Source: Streptomyces sp. NBC_01264 (GTDB taxonomy: Bacteria > Actinomycetota > Actinomycetes > Streptomycetales > Streptomycetaceae). Taken from it: DNA of 64,000 bases. A program made the position numbers and the translations under genes. Positions 32,647 to 41,668 of this stretch are shown piece after piece; position 1 is the first letter of the stretch, and every line of letters begins with the position of its first letter. The stretch covers positions 682,001 through 746,000 of the forward strand of contig NZ_JAPEOX010000001.1 in assembly GCF_026340675.1 (NCBI RefSeq). The letters are read 5' to 3'. The notes below the pieces were generated by a model. That model was not told the DNA's origin and searched no databases. It saw only the letters and a list, made by a program, of their open reading frames with translations.

Positions 32647-33387
32647 CTACTGACTGGGGGCGCCGCCGATGAGGTAGTCCACCCGGCGGCGCAGCCCGTT
32701 CCAGCGCCGGTCGTGGTGGTAGGCCCGTTTGATGGCCCGGGCCCGGGCTTTGGCTCGGTCACGGTAGACGCGCCGGGCCCACGGGGACGCCGGGCGTGCC
32801 AGCCGTACGGCGGCGACCATCGCGATGAGGGGAACGACCGCACCGAGAACGGCCATCCGGGGCTTCCCCTTGAAGAGGGCCACGACCGCGAAGAGTAGGT
32901 TCAGTACCACCGTGGCGACCGCTGTCAGGCGGCTGCGTTCCTCGTCGGGCGTCAGCCCGTCCACCCCCAGCGGAAGGAACCCGCAGAGCAGCAGCGATGC
33001 CAGCGCCGCCGTCATGATGACGACCTCGACGCTGATCGTGCCCTGCTTGGTCCAGTAGACGTCGCTCAGGTGCAGGATCAGTGCGAACTCGTCCAGGACC
33101 AGCCCCGTCCCCATCCCGAACAACACCGCCGCCACCGCGGCCCCCCACCCCGACTGGCCGGCCGCGGCGATGCCCGTGAAACCGCCGACCGTCATCAGGA
33201 TCACTCCCGGAACCGCGTGGTGGACGTGGAGTCCGCCCGGAGTGACGTTGCGGAACGGCCCCTTCCCCGCGCGGATCATCCGGGTGATGACCCGGGTCAC
33301 GGCGAAGGCGACGACGAACGCCGACAGCGCGAGGAGCAGCGGCAGCTTCCCCGGCTCCAGGACGTTGCGGTACCACCAGTGGCCCAT
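32647..33387 (-). CDS. Integral membrane protein, 246 residues
   Basis: About six hydrophobic segments: LLLALSAFVVAFAVTRVITR, VPGVILMTVGGFTGIAAAG, AAVAAVLFGMGTGLVLDEF, VEVVIMTAALASLLLCGFLP, VATVVLNLLFAVVALFKG and VLGAVVPLIAMVAAV. A conserved HVHHAVPG sits between the first two, and the C-terminus is a basic cytoplasmic tail (RVYRDRAKARARAIKRAYHH). The His-rich loop and buried DEF could bind metal. No function assigned. Confidence 0.75.
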   Translation of the reverse strand: MGHWWYRNVLEPGKLPLLLALSAFVVAFAVTRVITRMIRAGKGPFRNVTPGGLHVHHAVPGVILMTVGGFTGIAAAGQSGWGAAVAAVLFGMGTGLVLDEFALILHLSDVYWTKQGTISVEVVIMTAALASLLLCGFLPLGVDGLTPDEERSRLTAVATVVLNLLFAVVALFKGKPRMAVLGAVVPLIAMVAAVRLARPASPWARRVYRDRAKARARAIKRAYHHDRRWNGLRRRVDYLIGGAPSQ

Positions 33388-33522
33388 GCTGTCACCCTCC
33401 CGGCCAGGGCCGCACCGCGCACGACGGGAACCGCCGTTCGGGCCGGGGCCCGCCAACCGCCTGACCCATCGCCATGATCCCCGTAAGGTGCGCAGTAGTG
33501 ATCACCGATGACGGGAGCGGGC

Positions 33523-36500
33523 GTGACGCGGCTGGGGGACGAGCGTCGGCGGCGGAGCGGGGTCGTCGGGTACTGGCGGGCGGTCGAGTTGTTCAGCCCG
33601 CAGAAGGTGCCCGCCCTGTCCGTCCGGGATCGGGTCTACGCGGGCGAGCCTGACGGGCCCATGCCCTGGGAGGCCGGGCATCCGTTGCGGTCCGTCCCGG
33701 TCGAGCCGGGCTACGGCTGGCAGCACGTCGTCTACGGCGGTGCCTACGCGCTCGCCGCCGTACGCGACACCCTGCTCCGCGTCTTCGGGGAGAGCGGCGA
33801 GGACCACGACGGCCGGATGAACGGCGAGAGCGCTCTCTTCGCGCTGACCGTCACCGACGAGGGCCGGCTGCTGCTGGACTCCCCCGTCTTCTCCTCCTGT
33901 GCCTGGGCCACCGGCCGGGCCGTGTCCCCCGGCCCCGGCAGTCGCGGCTGGCTCGACGGGTTCGAGGAGGAGGCCGACGCGTGGGTCGCCCGGGCGTCCG
34001 CGCTCGGCGAGTCCGCTTCCGCACCCGTGGAGAGCGAAGAGGAGGACGAGGACGCCTCCCCCGTCGGGTCCGGCGTCATCACGGCCGGTCACCTCCTCGA
34101 TTTCAGCGCCGAGCTGGCCGAAGCCTGGGGTGTCTCCGTACCGCTGGACCCCGCCGGGGTACGCGTGCGCAGCGTCCCCGTACGGCTGGACCGCGCGGCC
34201 GACGCCGCCGACCAGCAGGACTTCCTCAACAGTTTCATCGCCGCCGACCTCGACCTCGTGGCCGGCGAGCTCGCCTCGCACGATCCCGGCCCGGGTCTCG
34301 CCGCGTACCTCACCCCCGGCGCCGCCTTCGACAAGACCCGCCGCATCGACCTGCGCCGCAATCCGGGCGTCGCGCTCGCCGGAGTCGCCCCCACCCGTAC
34401 CCCGCTCGGCCGCTGGCCCGCCGACCCCGCGCACGCACTCGCGCTGAGCCAGCAGTTCGCCGTCAACGCCATCCACACCGAGCTGGCCCCGGGCGCCGGC
34501 ATCTTCGCCGTCAACGGCCCGCCCGGCACCGGCAAGACCACCATGCTGCGCGACTGCTTCGCGGCGGCCGTCGTCGAGCGGGCCCGCCGCCTCGCCGAGC
34601 TGCGCCTGCCGTCGCAGGCCTTCGCGGAGCAGGCCCCGTACGTGTGGAAGAGCGGCGACTACACCCGTACGGTCACCCCGCTGCGCCCTGAGTTCACCGG
34701 CTTCGAGATGGTCGTCGCCTCCGCGAACAACGGAGCCGTGGAGAACATCTCCACCGAGATCCCGGCCCGCGAGGCACTCGGCAAGCAGTGGCGGGACGAA
34801 GCCGACTACTTCGCCGAGCAGGCGACCCGCCTCCTCAAGGGCGAGCCGGCGTGGGGCGCGGTGGCGGCCCGCCTGGGCAGCAAGAAGAACCGTCTGGAGT
34901 TCGTCAACCGTTTCTGGCACGGCAAGTACCGCCAGACCGACACCGATGCCCCGCCCCCACCGTCCGTCCCCCCGCAGCCGGACGGCCGGGGCCGTCGGCC
35001 CCGCAACGCCTGGGTCGACAGCGGCAGCGGCCTCTCCCACCTCCTGCGCCAGTGGCGCGACACCCCGCAGGCGGGCGTGTGGCGCGAGGGAAAGCAGCGC
35101 TTCGAGGCCGCACTGTCCGAGGTGGAGCGGCTGCGCGCCGAACGGATCGTCGCCGCCGAGGCGTACGAAGGGCTCTCCACCGCGTACGAGGCCCTGCGCA
35201 AGGCGCAGCGCGCCCTACCGCAGCACGAGGCGGAAGTGGCCCGCGTAAGGGAGACCCTCCCGCCCGCCGAGAACGCGCTGGCCGCCGCCGAGCAGGCCCT
35301 GGCCCGGGCCGAGCAGACGCACCAGGCGCACCTGGCCCGCCGCCCGGGGTTCACGGTCAGCCTCTTCACCCTGGGCCGGGCGGCGCGCACCTGGCACGCG
35401 GAGGAGGCCGGGGCGGCGGATCTGGTCGCCGACGCACGCCGGGACCGTGATGCCGCGCAGGCCGCGCGGGACGGCGTACGGGGCGCCGTGGGCGCGGCGT
35501 CGGCCCGCCTGCGCACCCGCGAGGCGGCGAGGGAAGCGGAACGGGCCCGTGTCGCGCAGGCGGAGGAGACGGTCGCTGCGGCCCGCACGCGCTGGGGCAC
35601 GTCCGTACCGCAGGACGCGTGGCTCACCGACCAGGACGCGGCCCGCGAGCTCGCGGCCCCCTGGTCCGACCCCGAGATCACGGCCGCCCGCACGGAGCTG
35701 TTCCTCGCGGCCCTCCACCTCCACCAGGCCTTCCTGCGGTGCACGGCCCGCACTATGTACGCCAACCTGATGGCCGGCATGGACGCGGTCGCCGGAGCGG
35801 TTCCGAGGACGGTGCCCGAAGCTCACCTGCGGGCGGCGTGGCAGAGCGTGTTCCTGGTGGTCCCGGTCGTCTCCACGACGTTCGCCTCGCTCGACCGGGT
35901 CTTCGGACGGCTCGGGCCGGAGGCGCTGGGCTGGCTGTTCGTCGACGAGGCCGGTCAAGCGACGCCGCAGATGGCGGTCGGCGGCATGTGGCGGGCCCGG
36001 CGCACCGTCGTGGTCGGCGACCCCCTCCAGCTGGAGCCGGTCGTGGTCCTCCCGTGGACGGCGCAGCGCGCCCTACGGGACGACTTCGGCGCCGCCGAGG
36101 AATGGTCGCCGGGACGCACCTCGGTGCAGCAGCTCGCCGACCGCTCGAACCGCTACGGCACCCTGCTGCCGGCCGAACTGCCCGACGGTAGCCACGAGGT
36201 GTGGGTCGGCTCGCCGCTGCGGGTGCACCGGCGGTGCGACGACCCGATGTTCTCCATCAGCAACGCCGTCGCCTACGACGGCCTGATGGTCCAGGGGACG
36301 GCGGAGCGCGACCCGTACGTCTACCGGCCGACGAGCAGCTGGGTGAACGTGACCGGCGCGGAGGCGGACGGGCACTGGATCCCGGAGGAGGGCCGGGCGC
36401 TGCGGCGCGTGCTGGAACGGCTGCGCGACCAGGGCGGCGTGGATCTGGCCCGGGACGTGTTCGTGATCAGCCCCTTCCGGCAGGTCGTGGCGGGCGCGAA

Positions 36501-36795
36501 GGGGGTGTGCCGCGATCTGATGCCGGCCGAGCGCGTGGGTACGGTCCACACGACGCAGGGCAAGGAGGCCGACGTCGTCATCCTGATCCTGGGCACCGAC
36601 CCCGGCCGCCCGGGTGCCCGCGCCTGGGCCGCGTCCGCCCCGAACCTCCTCAACGTCGCGGTCAGCCGCGCCAAACGCTGCCTCTTCGTCATCGGCAACC
36701 TGGAGGCATGGCGCGACCAGCGCTTCTTCTCGACCTTGGCGGAGTCCCTCCCGGCACACACGTGGCAGGCACCGGGCCTGCACCAGCAGGGCTAG
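33523..36795 (+). CDS. Large SF1 helicase/NTPase with coiled-coil insertion
   Basis: 1,090-residue superfamily-1 helicase of the Dna2/Upf1-like AAA_11/AAA_12 kind. A unique N-terminal 320 residues precede the Walker A motif NGPPGTGKTT (about 332). Motif Ia-like VVASANNGAVENIS follows. A long Ala/Glu/Arg coiled coil spans about 525-690. Walker B is WLFVDEAGQATPQM (about 805), with motif III VVVGDPLQLEPVV, motif V TTQGKEADVVILILG and motif VI NVAVSRAKRCLFVIG. Such proteins act on RNA or DNA. GTG 33523 is chosen for GGGAG 5 nt upstream. It stands alone, so its process (repair, RNA surveillance, defence) cannot be read from neighbours. Confidence 0.85.
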   Translation: MTRLGDERRRRSGVVGYWRAVELFSPQKVPALSVRDRVYAGEPDGPMPWEAGHPLRSVPVEPGYGWQHVVYGGAYALAAVRDTLLRVFGESGEDHDGRMNGESALFALTVTDEGRLLLDSPVFSSCAWATGRAVSPGPGSRGWLDGFEEEADAWVARASALGESASAPVESEEEDEDASPVGSGVITAGHLLDFSAELAEAWGVSVPLDPAGVRVRSVPVRLDRAADAADQQDFLNSFIAADLDLVAGELASHDPGPGLAAYLTPGAAFDKTRRIDLRRNPGVALAGVAPTRTPLGRWPADPAHALALSQQFAVNAIHTELAPGAGIFAVNGPPGTGKTTMLRDCFAAAVVERARRLAELRLPSQAFAEQAPYVWKSGDYTRTVTPLRPEFTGFEMVVASANNGAVENISTEIPAREALGKQWRDEADYFAEQATRLLKGEPAWGAVAARLGSKKNRLEFVNRFWHGKYRQTDTDAPPPPSVPPQPDGRGRRPRNAWVDSGSGLSHLLRQWRDTPQAGVWREGKQRFEAALSEVERLRAERIVAAEAYEGLSTAYEALRKAQRALPQHEAEVARVRETLPPAENALAAAEQALARAEQTHQAHLARRPGFTVSLFTLGRAARTWHAEEAGAADLVADARRDRDAAQAARDGVRGAVGAASARLRTREAAREAERARVAQAEETVAAARTRWGTSVPQDAWLTDQDAARELAAPWSDPEITAARTELFLAALHLHQAFLRCTARTMYANLMAGMDAVAGAVPRTVPEAHLRAAWQSVFLVVPVVSTTFASLDRVFGRLGPEALGWLFVDEAGQATPQMAVGGMWRARRTVVVGDPLQLEPVVVLPWTAQRALRDDFGAAEEWSPGRTSVQQLADRSNRYGTLLPAELPDGSHEVWVGSPLRVHRRCDDPMFSISNAVAYDGLMVQGTAERDPYVYRPTSSWVNVTGAEADGHWIPEEGRALRRVLERLRDQGGVDLARDVFVISPFRQVVAGAKGVCRDLMPAERVGTVHTTQGKEADVVILILGTDPGRPGARAWAASAPNLLNVAVSRAKRCLFVIGNLEAWRDQRFFSTLAESLPAHTWQAPGLHQQG

Positions 36796-36834
36796 GCCGC
36801 CTCTTTCGGATCGAGCCCGGCCGGGCAGCGCCGG

Positions 36835-37740
36835 CTACGGCGCTCCACGCGTGGCCAGTGCGGTTCGGGCCAGCCCGCGCAGCCAGGCGTGAGCCTGGTC
36901 GGTGTCGTAGCGCTGATGCCACGACAGGTACATCGCTGCCGAGGGCAGTTCGAGGGGGATGGGGAGCACGGTCAGGCCGAGGTCGGCGACCGCTGACCTC
37001 GTGGTGGCCTCGGGCGCAGTGATCAGGAGATCGGAGTCGCGCGCGAACTCCAGCGCGGCCGCTTCCGTGGGTGCGGTCGCCACCACGCGGCGGGTGAGGC
37101 CGAGCCGCGCGAGGGCCTCGTCGAGGGCGTTGCCGAGGTTTCCGCGTCGCGAGACGGTGACGTGCTCAGCGGCGGCGTACTGCTGTGCGGTGACGGTTCC
37201 GACGCTGGTGAGGGGGTGTCCCTGGCTCACGATGATGACGAGGCGGGTCTCGCCCACCTTCTCGGCACGGATGTCCGGTGCCCCCGGGAGGTTGGCGTTC
37301 GCCTCCAGGTCGACCTCGCCGCGCCGCAGTTCAGGGGTGTCGATGCTCGATTCCCCGACAAAGCGCAAACGCACGCCCGGCGCCTGTGCGCGTACGGCCG
37401 CGAGGAGTGCGGGGCCGCTCAAGGCGACCAGGGAATCGTGCCAGCGGAGGGTGAAGGTGCGCTCCAGCGTTGCCAGGTCGAGTTCACGGCTCGGCGCCAG
37501 CACCCCTTGGACCTGCTGCAGCAGCTCGTGCACCTGTTCCCGTACGGCGATCGCGTACGGCGTCGGGGTCATCGTGCGGCCGGTGCGCACCAGGATCTGA
37601 TCCCCGGTCGTGCGCCGGATCCGGCCCAGACTCCGGCTCATCGCGGGAGCGGTGACGTGCAGGCGCGCGGCCGCCCCGGCCACGCTTCCCTCCTCCAGTA
37701 GCGCGTCGAGCGCGGTGAGCAGGTTCAAGTCCAATTGCAT
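36835..37740 (-). CDS. LysR-family regulator
   Basis: 301-residue LysR protein with HTH LLTALDALLEEGSVAGAAAR (1-60) and effector domain from about 90. It belongs to the NodD/LinR-like branch (LDLNLLTALDALL start). It is divergent from the inositol-monophosphatase-like gene and its own promoter overlaps that control region, so it probably governs 37878-39388. Convergent with the helicase gene. Confidence 0.88.
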   Translation of the reverse strand: MQLDLNLLTALDALLEEGSVAGAAARLHVTAPAMSRSLGRIRRTTGDQILVRTGRTMTPTPYAIAVREQVHELLQQVQGVLAPSRELDLATLERTFTLRWHDSLVALSGPALLAAVRAQAPGVRLRFVGESSIDTPELRRGEVDLEANANLPGAPDIRAEKVGETRLVIIVSQGHPLTSVGTVTAQQYAAAEHVTVSRRGNLGNALDEALARLGLTRRVVATAPTEAAALEFARDSDLLITAPEATTRSAVADLGLTVLPIPLELPSAAMYLSWHQRYDTDQAHAWLRGLARTALATRGAP

Positions 37741-37747
37741 GCGAGTA

Positions 37748-37776
37748 ATCCTAGCCGTGCTTGACATGCATTTGAA
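37748..37776 (-). promoter_or_regulatory. Predicted sigma70-type promoter of the LysR gene
   Basis: On the minus strand, TTCAAA (37776-37771) and TAGGAT (37753-37748) are 17 nt apart, a good Streptomyces HrdB-like spacing. TAGGAT ends only 7 nt before the start codon, so the transcript would be nearly leaderless. Confidence 0.4.
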
Positions 37777-37877
37777 GTTAACTATGGGGCTCTATACCTT
37801 CGAGACAGAGGCCAGGACGCAACGACTGCCCAGCCTCACCACCACCCCACCACCTCTCCTCAGACAGGAGCACCACC

Positions 37878-38696
37878 ATGTCCGAAATGCTTCAGGCCAC
37901 CGACGTGGTCTCCTCCGACGCCTACCTGCTCGAGCAGACCGAGGTCGCGGTGCGTGCGGCCGGTTCGGTGCTGCGTGAGCGTTTCGGTGGGGTGGTGCGC
38001 TACGAGACGCGTGAGGAGCTGATGCGTGCGCTCGCCGCCAATGACGACGCGGCCCTGGACATCCTGCGGCCCCGCCTCACCGGCCTGCGCCCGGACGCCG
38101 GCTGGGTGGAGGACGAACTGGACGGCGGCGCGCTGCCGCCCGGCGAGTGGTGGGTCGTGGACCCCGCCGAAGGCAACGTCAACCACCTGCACGCCCTGCC
38201 CGACTGGGCGGTGACCGCCACCCTCGTACGGGAGAACCAGCCGGTGCTCACCGTGGTCCACCTCCCGCTGACCGGCGAAACCTACACCGCGCTCACCGGC
38301 GCCGGCGCCCACCTCGAGGGCCGGCCACTGCGCGTCTCCCCGACCACCGACCTCGGCCTGGGCATCGTGGCCACCAGCCAGGCCCGGCCGGACGAGGACG
38401 AGACGGTCGTGCGCCGCGTCGGCTCCTCGATCACCGCGATGCTCTCGGGCGCGCTCGTCGTCCGCACCTCCGTACCCGCCACCCTGCACCTGGCCAACGT
38501 GGCCGCAGGCCGCATCGACGCCTTCTGGCAGTACGCCGGCGCCCGGGCCGACCTCCTGCCCGGCGCACTCCTCGTCACCGAGGCCGGCGGACGGATCACC
38601 GACACCCAGGGCCGCCCCTGGACCCCGCAGAGCGAAAGCTTCCTGGCCACCGCCCCCGCCCTCCACACCCAGGCCGTCACCACCCTCTCCCACTGA
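37878..38696 (+). CDS. Inositol-monophosphatase-like protein with altered metal motif
   Basis: 272-residue member of the IMPase/FIG superfamily. The second metal motif, normally DPIDGT, reads DPAEGN (95-100), keeping the first Asp and the Gly but replacing Asp by Glu and Thr by Asn. The first-motif acids remain (WVEDELD, about 77-82), and the C-terminal WDxAAG equivalent is GARADLLPG with Asp225. It may be a divergent phosphatase or a binding protein. Expected substrates (inositol, bisphosphorylated nucleotides, sugar phosphates) cannot be separated here. It lies downstream of a divergent LysR and upstream of a reductase. Confidence 0.75.
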   Translation: MSEMLQATDVVSSDAYLLEQTEVAVRAAGSVLRERFGGVVRYETREELMRALAANDDAALDILRPRLTGLRPDAGWVEDELDGGALPPGEWWVVDPAEGNVNHLHALPDWAVTATLVRENQPVLTVVHLPLTGETYTALTGAGAHLEGRPLRVSPTTDLGLGIVATSQARPDEDETVVRRVGSSITAMLSGALVVRTSVPATLHLANVAAGRIDAFWQYAGARADLLPGALLVTEAGGRITDTQGRPWTPQSESFLATAPALHTQAVTTLSH

Positions 38697-38772
38697 CCCC
38701 GACCACCCCACCCCCCACACCCAGGCCGTCACCACCCTCTCCCACTGACCCCGACCACCCCACCCCCCACAC
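38663..38772 (+). repeat. Perfect 52-bp tandem duplication spanning the stop codon
   Basis: Copies at 38663-38714 and 38715-38766 are identical, followed by six bases of a third. Each copy contains the last codons and stop of the preceding gene plus the spacer, so the 3' end of the gene has been copied into the intergenic region. Perfect identity means a recent event, or an assembly artefact. Confidence 0.9.
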
Positions 38773-38791
38773 AGGCAAGGACCCCATCACC

Positions 38792-39388
38792 ATGACCACG
38801 ATCGCAGTCCTCGGAAACGGCCGCGTCGGCGGCAACCTGGCCACCGCCCTCACCCGCGCCGGACACCAGGTGGCCGTCGCGGACCGCACACCGGGCGCCG
38901 CCGCCCACGCCGCCCACGCCGCCCGGATCGTCATCAACGCCACCCCCGGCGCCGGATCCCTCGAACGCCTCACCGCCCTGCGCGAAGACCTGCGCGACAG
39001 AATCCTCGTGGACGTCTCCAACGCCACCCTCGACGGACCGGACGGACTGCCTGCCGACCTCATCCACCCCGGCTCCAGCCTCGCCGAACAACTCCAGGAA
39101 GCACTCCCCGAAACCCACGTCGTCAAGACCCTCAACACCATGCTCTTCCCCGTGATGACCGCACCGGCCACACTCACCCAGACACCGACCGCCTTCCTCT
39201 CCGGCGAAGACCCGCAGGCCAAACACACCGTCCGCGACCTCCTCATCGACCTCGGCTGGCAGAAGGAATGGATCACCGACCTCGGCGGAATCCAGACCGC
39301 CCGCGCCACCGAAGCCGCCATCCTCTTCGTCCCCCACGTCATCCGGGCCAACGGATTCACCCCCTTCGCGATCTCCATCACCCGCTGA
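38792..39388 (+). CDS. NADP-binding reductase, F420-dependent-reductase-like
   Basis: 198-residue Rossmann protein with VLGNGRVGGNLATALTRAGH at the start (dinucleotide loop GxGxxG) and the downstream pattern VVKTLNTMLFPVM typical of NADPH:F420 oxidoreductase-like (Fno/ProC-related) proteins. It probably reduces or oxidises a small substrate with NADP(H). ATG 38792 lies just after the 52-bp duplication. Likely cotranscribed with the IMPase-like gene. Confidence 0.83.
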   Translation: MTTIAVLGNGRVGGNLATALTRAGHQVAVADRTPGAAAHAAHAARIVINATPGAGSLERLTALREDLRDRILVDVSNATLDGPDGLPADLIHPGSSLAEQLQEALPETHVVKTLNTMLFPVMTAPATLTQTPTAFLSGEDPQAKHTVRDLLIDLGWQKEWITDLGGIQTARATEAAILFVPHVIRANGFTPFAISITR

Positions 39389-39465
39389 TCCCCGACCACG
39401 CACTTGGCCCGCGTGGCGAGGGACGCGAAGCTGGTTTTCGAGACGGGGGCGGGCAGCGAGGGCCG

Positions 39466-40074
39466 TCAGGCTTCCGCCGGCAACAGCTTCCTGATCGCGG
39501 CGACGGCGGTCCGCGGGTCGTCGGCGTGGCAGCGGACCGTACGGACCTGCGTACCTCGCCCCCACAGGTCCACGGCGGTGACCGGTTCGGTCAGCGTGAC
39601 GGTGATCGAGGTCTGCGAGGCGACGGCCACGTCCAGCACCCCGTCCTCGGACCTGTTCGCGCCCGGGAAGCGGAGGTCGTGGCGGACGGACTCGATCCGG
39701 TCGAGGGGGATCCGCAGATCCAGCCGTGCACCGCGCCTCACCCGCAACTCGCCCGGCCGCACCACGTGGGGGCGGGTGACGGCGGCGGCATGCAGTCCCA
39801 GGACAAGGAACACCGTGTAGAGGTCGAGGAGCAGCATCACCAGGTGGGCCACCGGATGCGCGGCGAGCATGAAGGACACACCGACCGTCTCGATCGCGAA
39901 GAAGAAGACCATCCCGTACATCGTCGACGCCTGGGCCCGGGCGTAACCGACGGCTACGTCTTCGTCCCCGACCCCGTGCGCGCGCCGGGTCGCCCACATT
40001 CCGAGGCTGGCCATCCACCGCCCCTCGTGTGCTGCCAGCCGCCGTGCCCGTGCGATGAGTTCCCCGATGCTCAT
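39466..40074 (-). CDS. Membrane protein, 202 residues
   Basis: Two central hydrophobic segments (MYGMVFFFAIETVGVSFML and AHLVMLLLDLYTVFLVLGLH) flanked by a basic N-terminal helical region and a C-terminal cytosolic domain (LDLRIPLDRIESVRHDLRFP), which is beta-rich and PH-like. Function unknown. Confidence 0.75.
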   Translation of the reverse strand: MSIGELIARARRLAAHEGRWMASLGMWATRRAHGVGDEDVAVGYARAQASTMYGMVFFFAIETVGVSFMLAAHPVAHLVMLLLDLYTVFLVLGLHAAAVTRPHVVRPGELRVRRGARLDLRIPLDRIESVRHDLRFPGANRSEDGVLDVAVASQTSITVTLTEPVTAVDLWGRGTQVRTVRCHADDPRTAVAAIRKLLPAEA

Positions 40075-40293
40075 GCGCCCCAGTAGATCAGGCCGTTAGC
40101 AGCGGATCGCAGCCGCCCGCAACCCTCGCGGGCCCCGCAAACGGGGGCCGGGTGTGGCGCTCGGCACCATGCCGTCACGGGCGCGGCCGGTCCTACCGTG
40201 GCGGGCACCGCGGGACTCCCCGGGTGACGGGACGGCCCCGTCCTACGCACCGCCCGCCACCACCTTCCCCGCGCGCCTCCTGGAGGCTCCCCC

Positions 40294-41530
40294 GTGCCAC
40301 CGCCCGCCCGTTCCGCCGCCGCCACCACCGTCGCCGCGGCCGTCGTCCTCCTGGCCTCGGCCCTGCCGGCCCTCCTCGCTCCCCCGGCCGCCGCCGGTGT
40401 GGGCGACGCCCACTGCGCCCGCCGCGCCCGTCTGCACGTTCCGGGCGCCGAACTGGTGGAACCACGACGCGCAGTTCGTCATCCGGCTGCCCGACCGCTG
40501 GAACGGCGGACTCGTCGTCGCAGGCTCCCCGGGCGTGCGCGAGCAGTACGCCAACGACCGGGCCATCGGCGACTGGGTGCTCGCCCGCGGCTACGCCTTC
40601 GCCGCCACCGACAAGGGCAACACCGGGGCCGCCTTCCACCGCGACGGGCAGACCCCCGGGGACGCCGTCGCCGAGTGGAACACCCGGGTCACGGAGCTGA
40701 CCCGGGCCGCCCGTACGGTCGTCGCGCAGCGCTACCACCGGGCGCCGAGCCGCACCCTCGCCACCGGCATGTCCAACGGGGGCTACCTGGTGCGCTGGCA
40801 GTTGGAGAACCATCCGGAGCTGTACGAGGGCGGGGTGGACTGGGAGGGCACCCTGTGGCGGGCCGACGGGCCGAACCTCCTCACGTTCCTGCCCCCGGCG
40901 CTGGCCGCCTACCCCGTCTACGCGGCGGGCGGCCCGCAGGCGGGGCAGGCGCACGAGGCGATGCTCGCCGCGGGCTTCCCGGCCGGCTCGGAGTTCCTGT
41001 GGCCCTTCCACCACAGCTACTACTGGGACCTCACCCAGCGGATCTACCGTGAGGAGTTCGATCCCGGCTTCGACGGTGCGGCGGAGGCCGGGACCCCCTT
41101 CTGCGCCCCCGGCACACCGGCCTGCGACGCCGATTACGCCTACGCCGACCGGCCCGCGGAGGTCCGGGGCGCCGTCGCGAAGACGGCCCTCACCGGCCGG
41201 ATCGGCAAACCGCTGATCACCCTGCACGGCACCCTCGACGTCCTCCTGCCCATCGCCCGGGACTCCGACGTCTACGCCGAGATGGTCCGCCGGGCCGGCC
41301 GCGGGGCGCTGCTGCGTTACTACCGCATCGAGGACGGCACCCACGTGGACTCGCTCGTCGACGCCTTCCCCGACCGGCTGCGCCCCCTGACCCCCTGCCA
41401 CCGCGCCGCCTTCACCGCACTGGAGGACTGGATCGGCCGCGGTGTGCGGCCGCCGCTCGGCCACACCGTCCGACGGGATCCGGCGGCCTCCCCGGCGGCC
41501 CTGCTGACCGGTTGCCCGCTCGACGCGTGA
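40294..41530 (+). CDS. Secreted alpha/beta hydrolase, tannase-like, with apparent frameshift
   Basis: Exported serine hydrolase. The signal peptide (ARSAAATTVAAAVVLLASAL) starts at GTG 40294 with GGAGG upstream. The catalytic part lies in the next frame: APVCTFRAPNWWNHDAQFVI, nucleophile TGMSNGGYL, acid region LHGTLDVLLP and His in EDGTHVDSL. One extra base near 40400-40430 separates signal and enzyme. Without it the product would be about 411 aa. The fold resembles tannase/feruloyl-esterase or oligomer hydrolases. The next gene encodes a 3-hydroxybutyrate-dehydrogenase-like SDR, which hints at a hydroxybutyrate oligomer or ester as substrate. Confidence 0.78.
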
Positions 41531-41668
41531 GGCCGGACCGGTGCGGGCCGCCGTCGGGTCCACCTCGGCACCCGCCCGCCCGCATGGTGATCGTCTCCAT
41601 ACGGGCGCCCCCGAGTGTGGCGTGCGGCACCGTGGGCGGCGCCCGGCGCCCTCCCTACGCTTCCAGCC

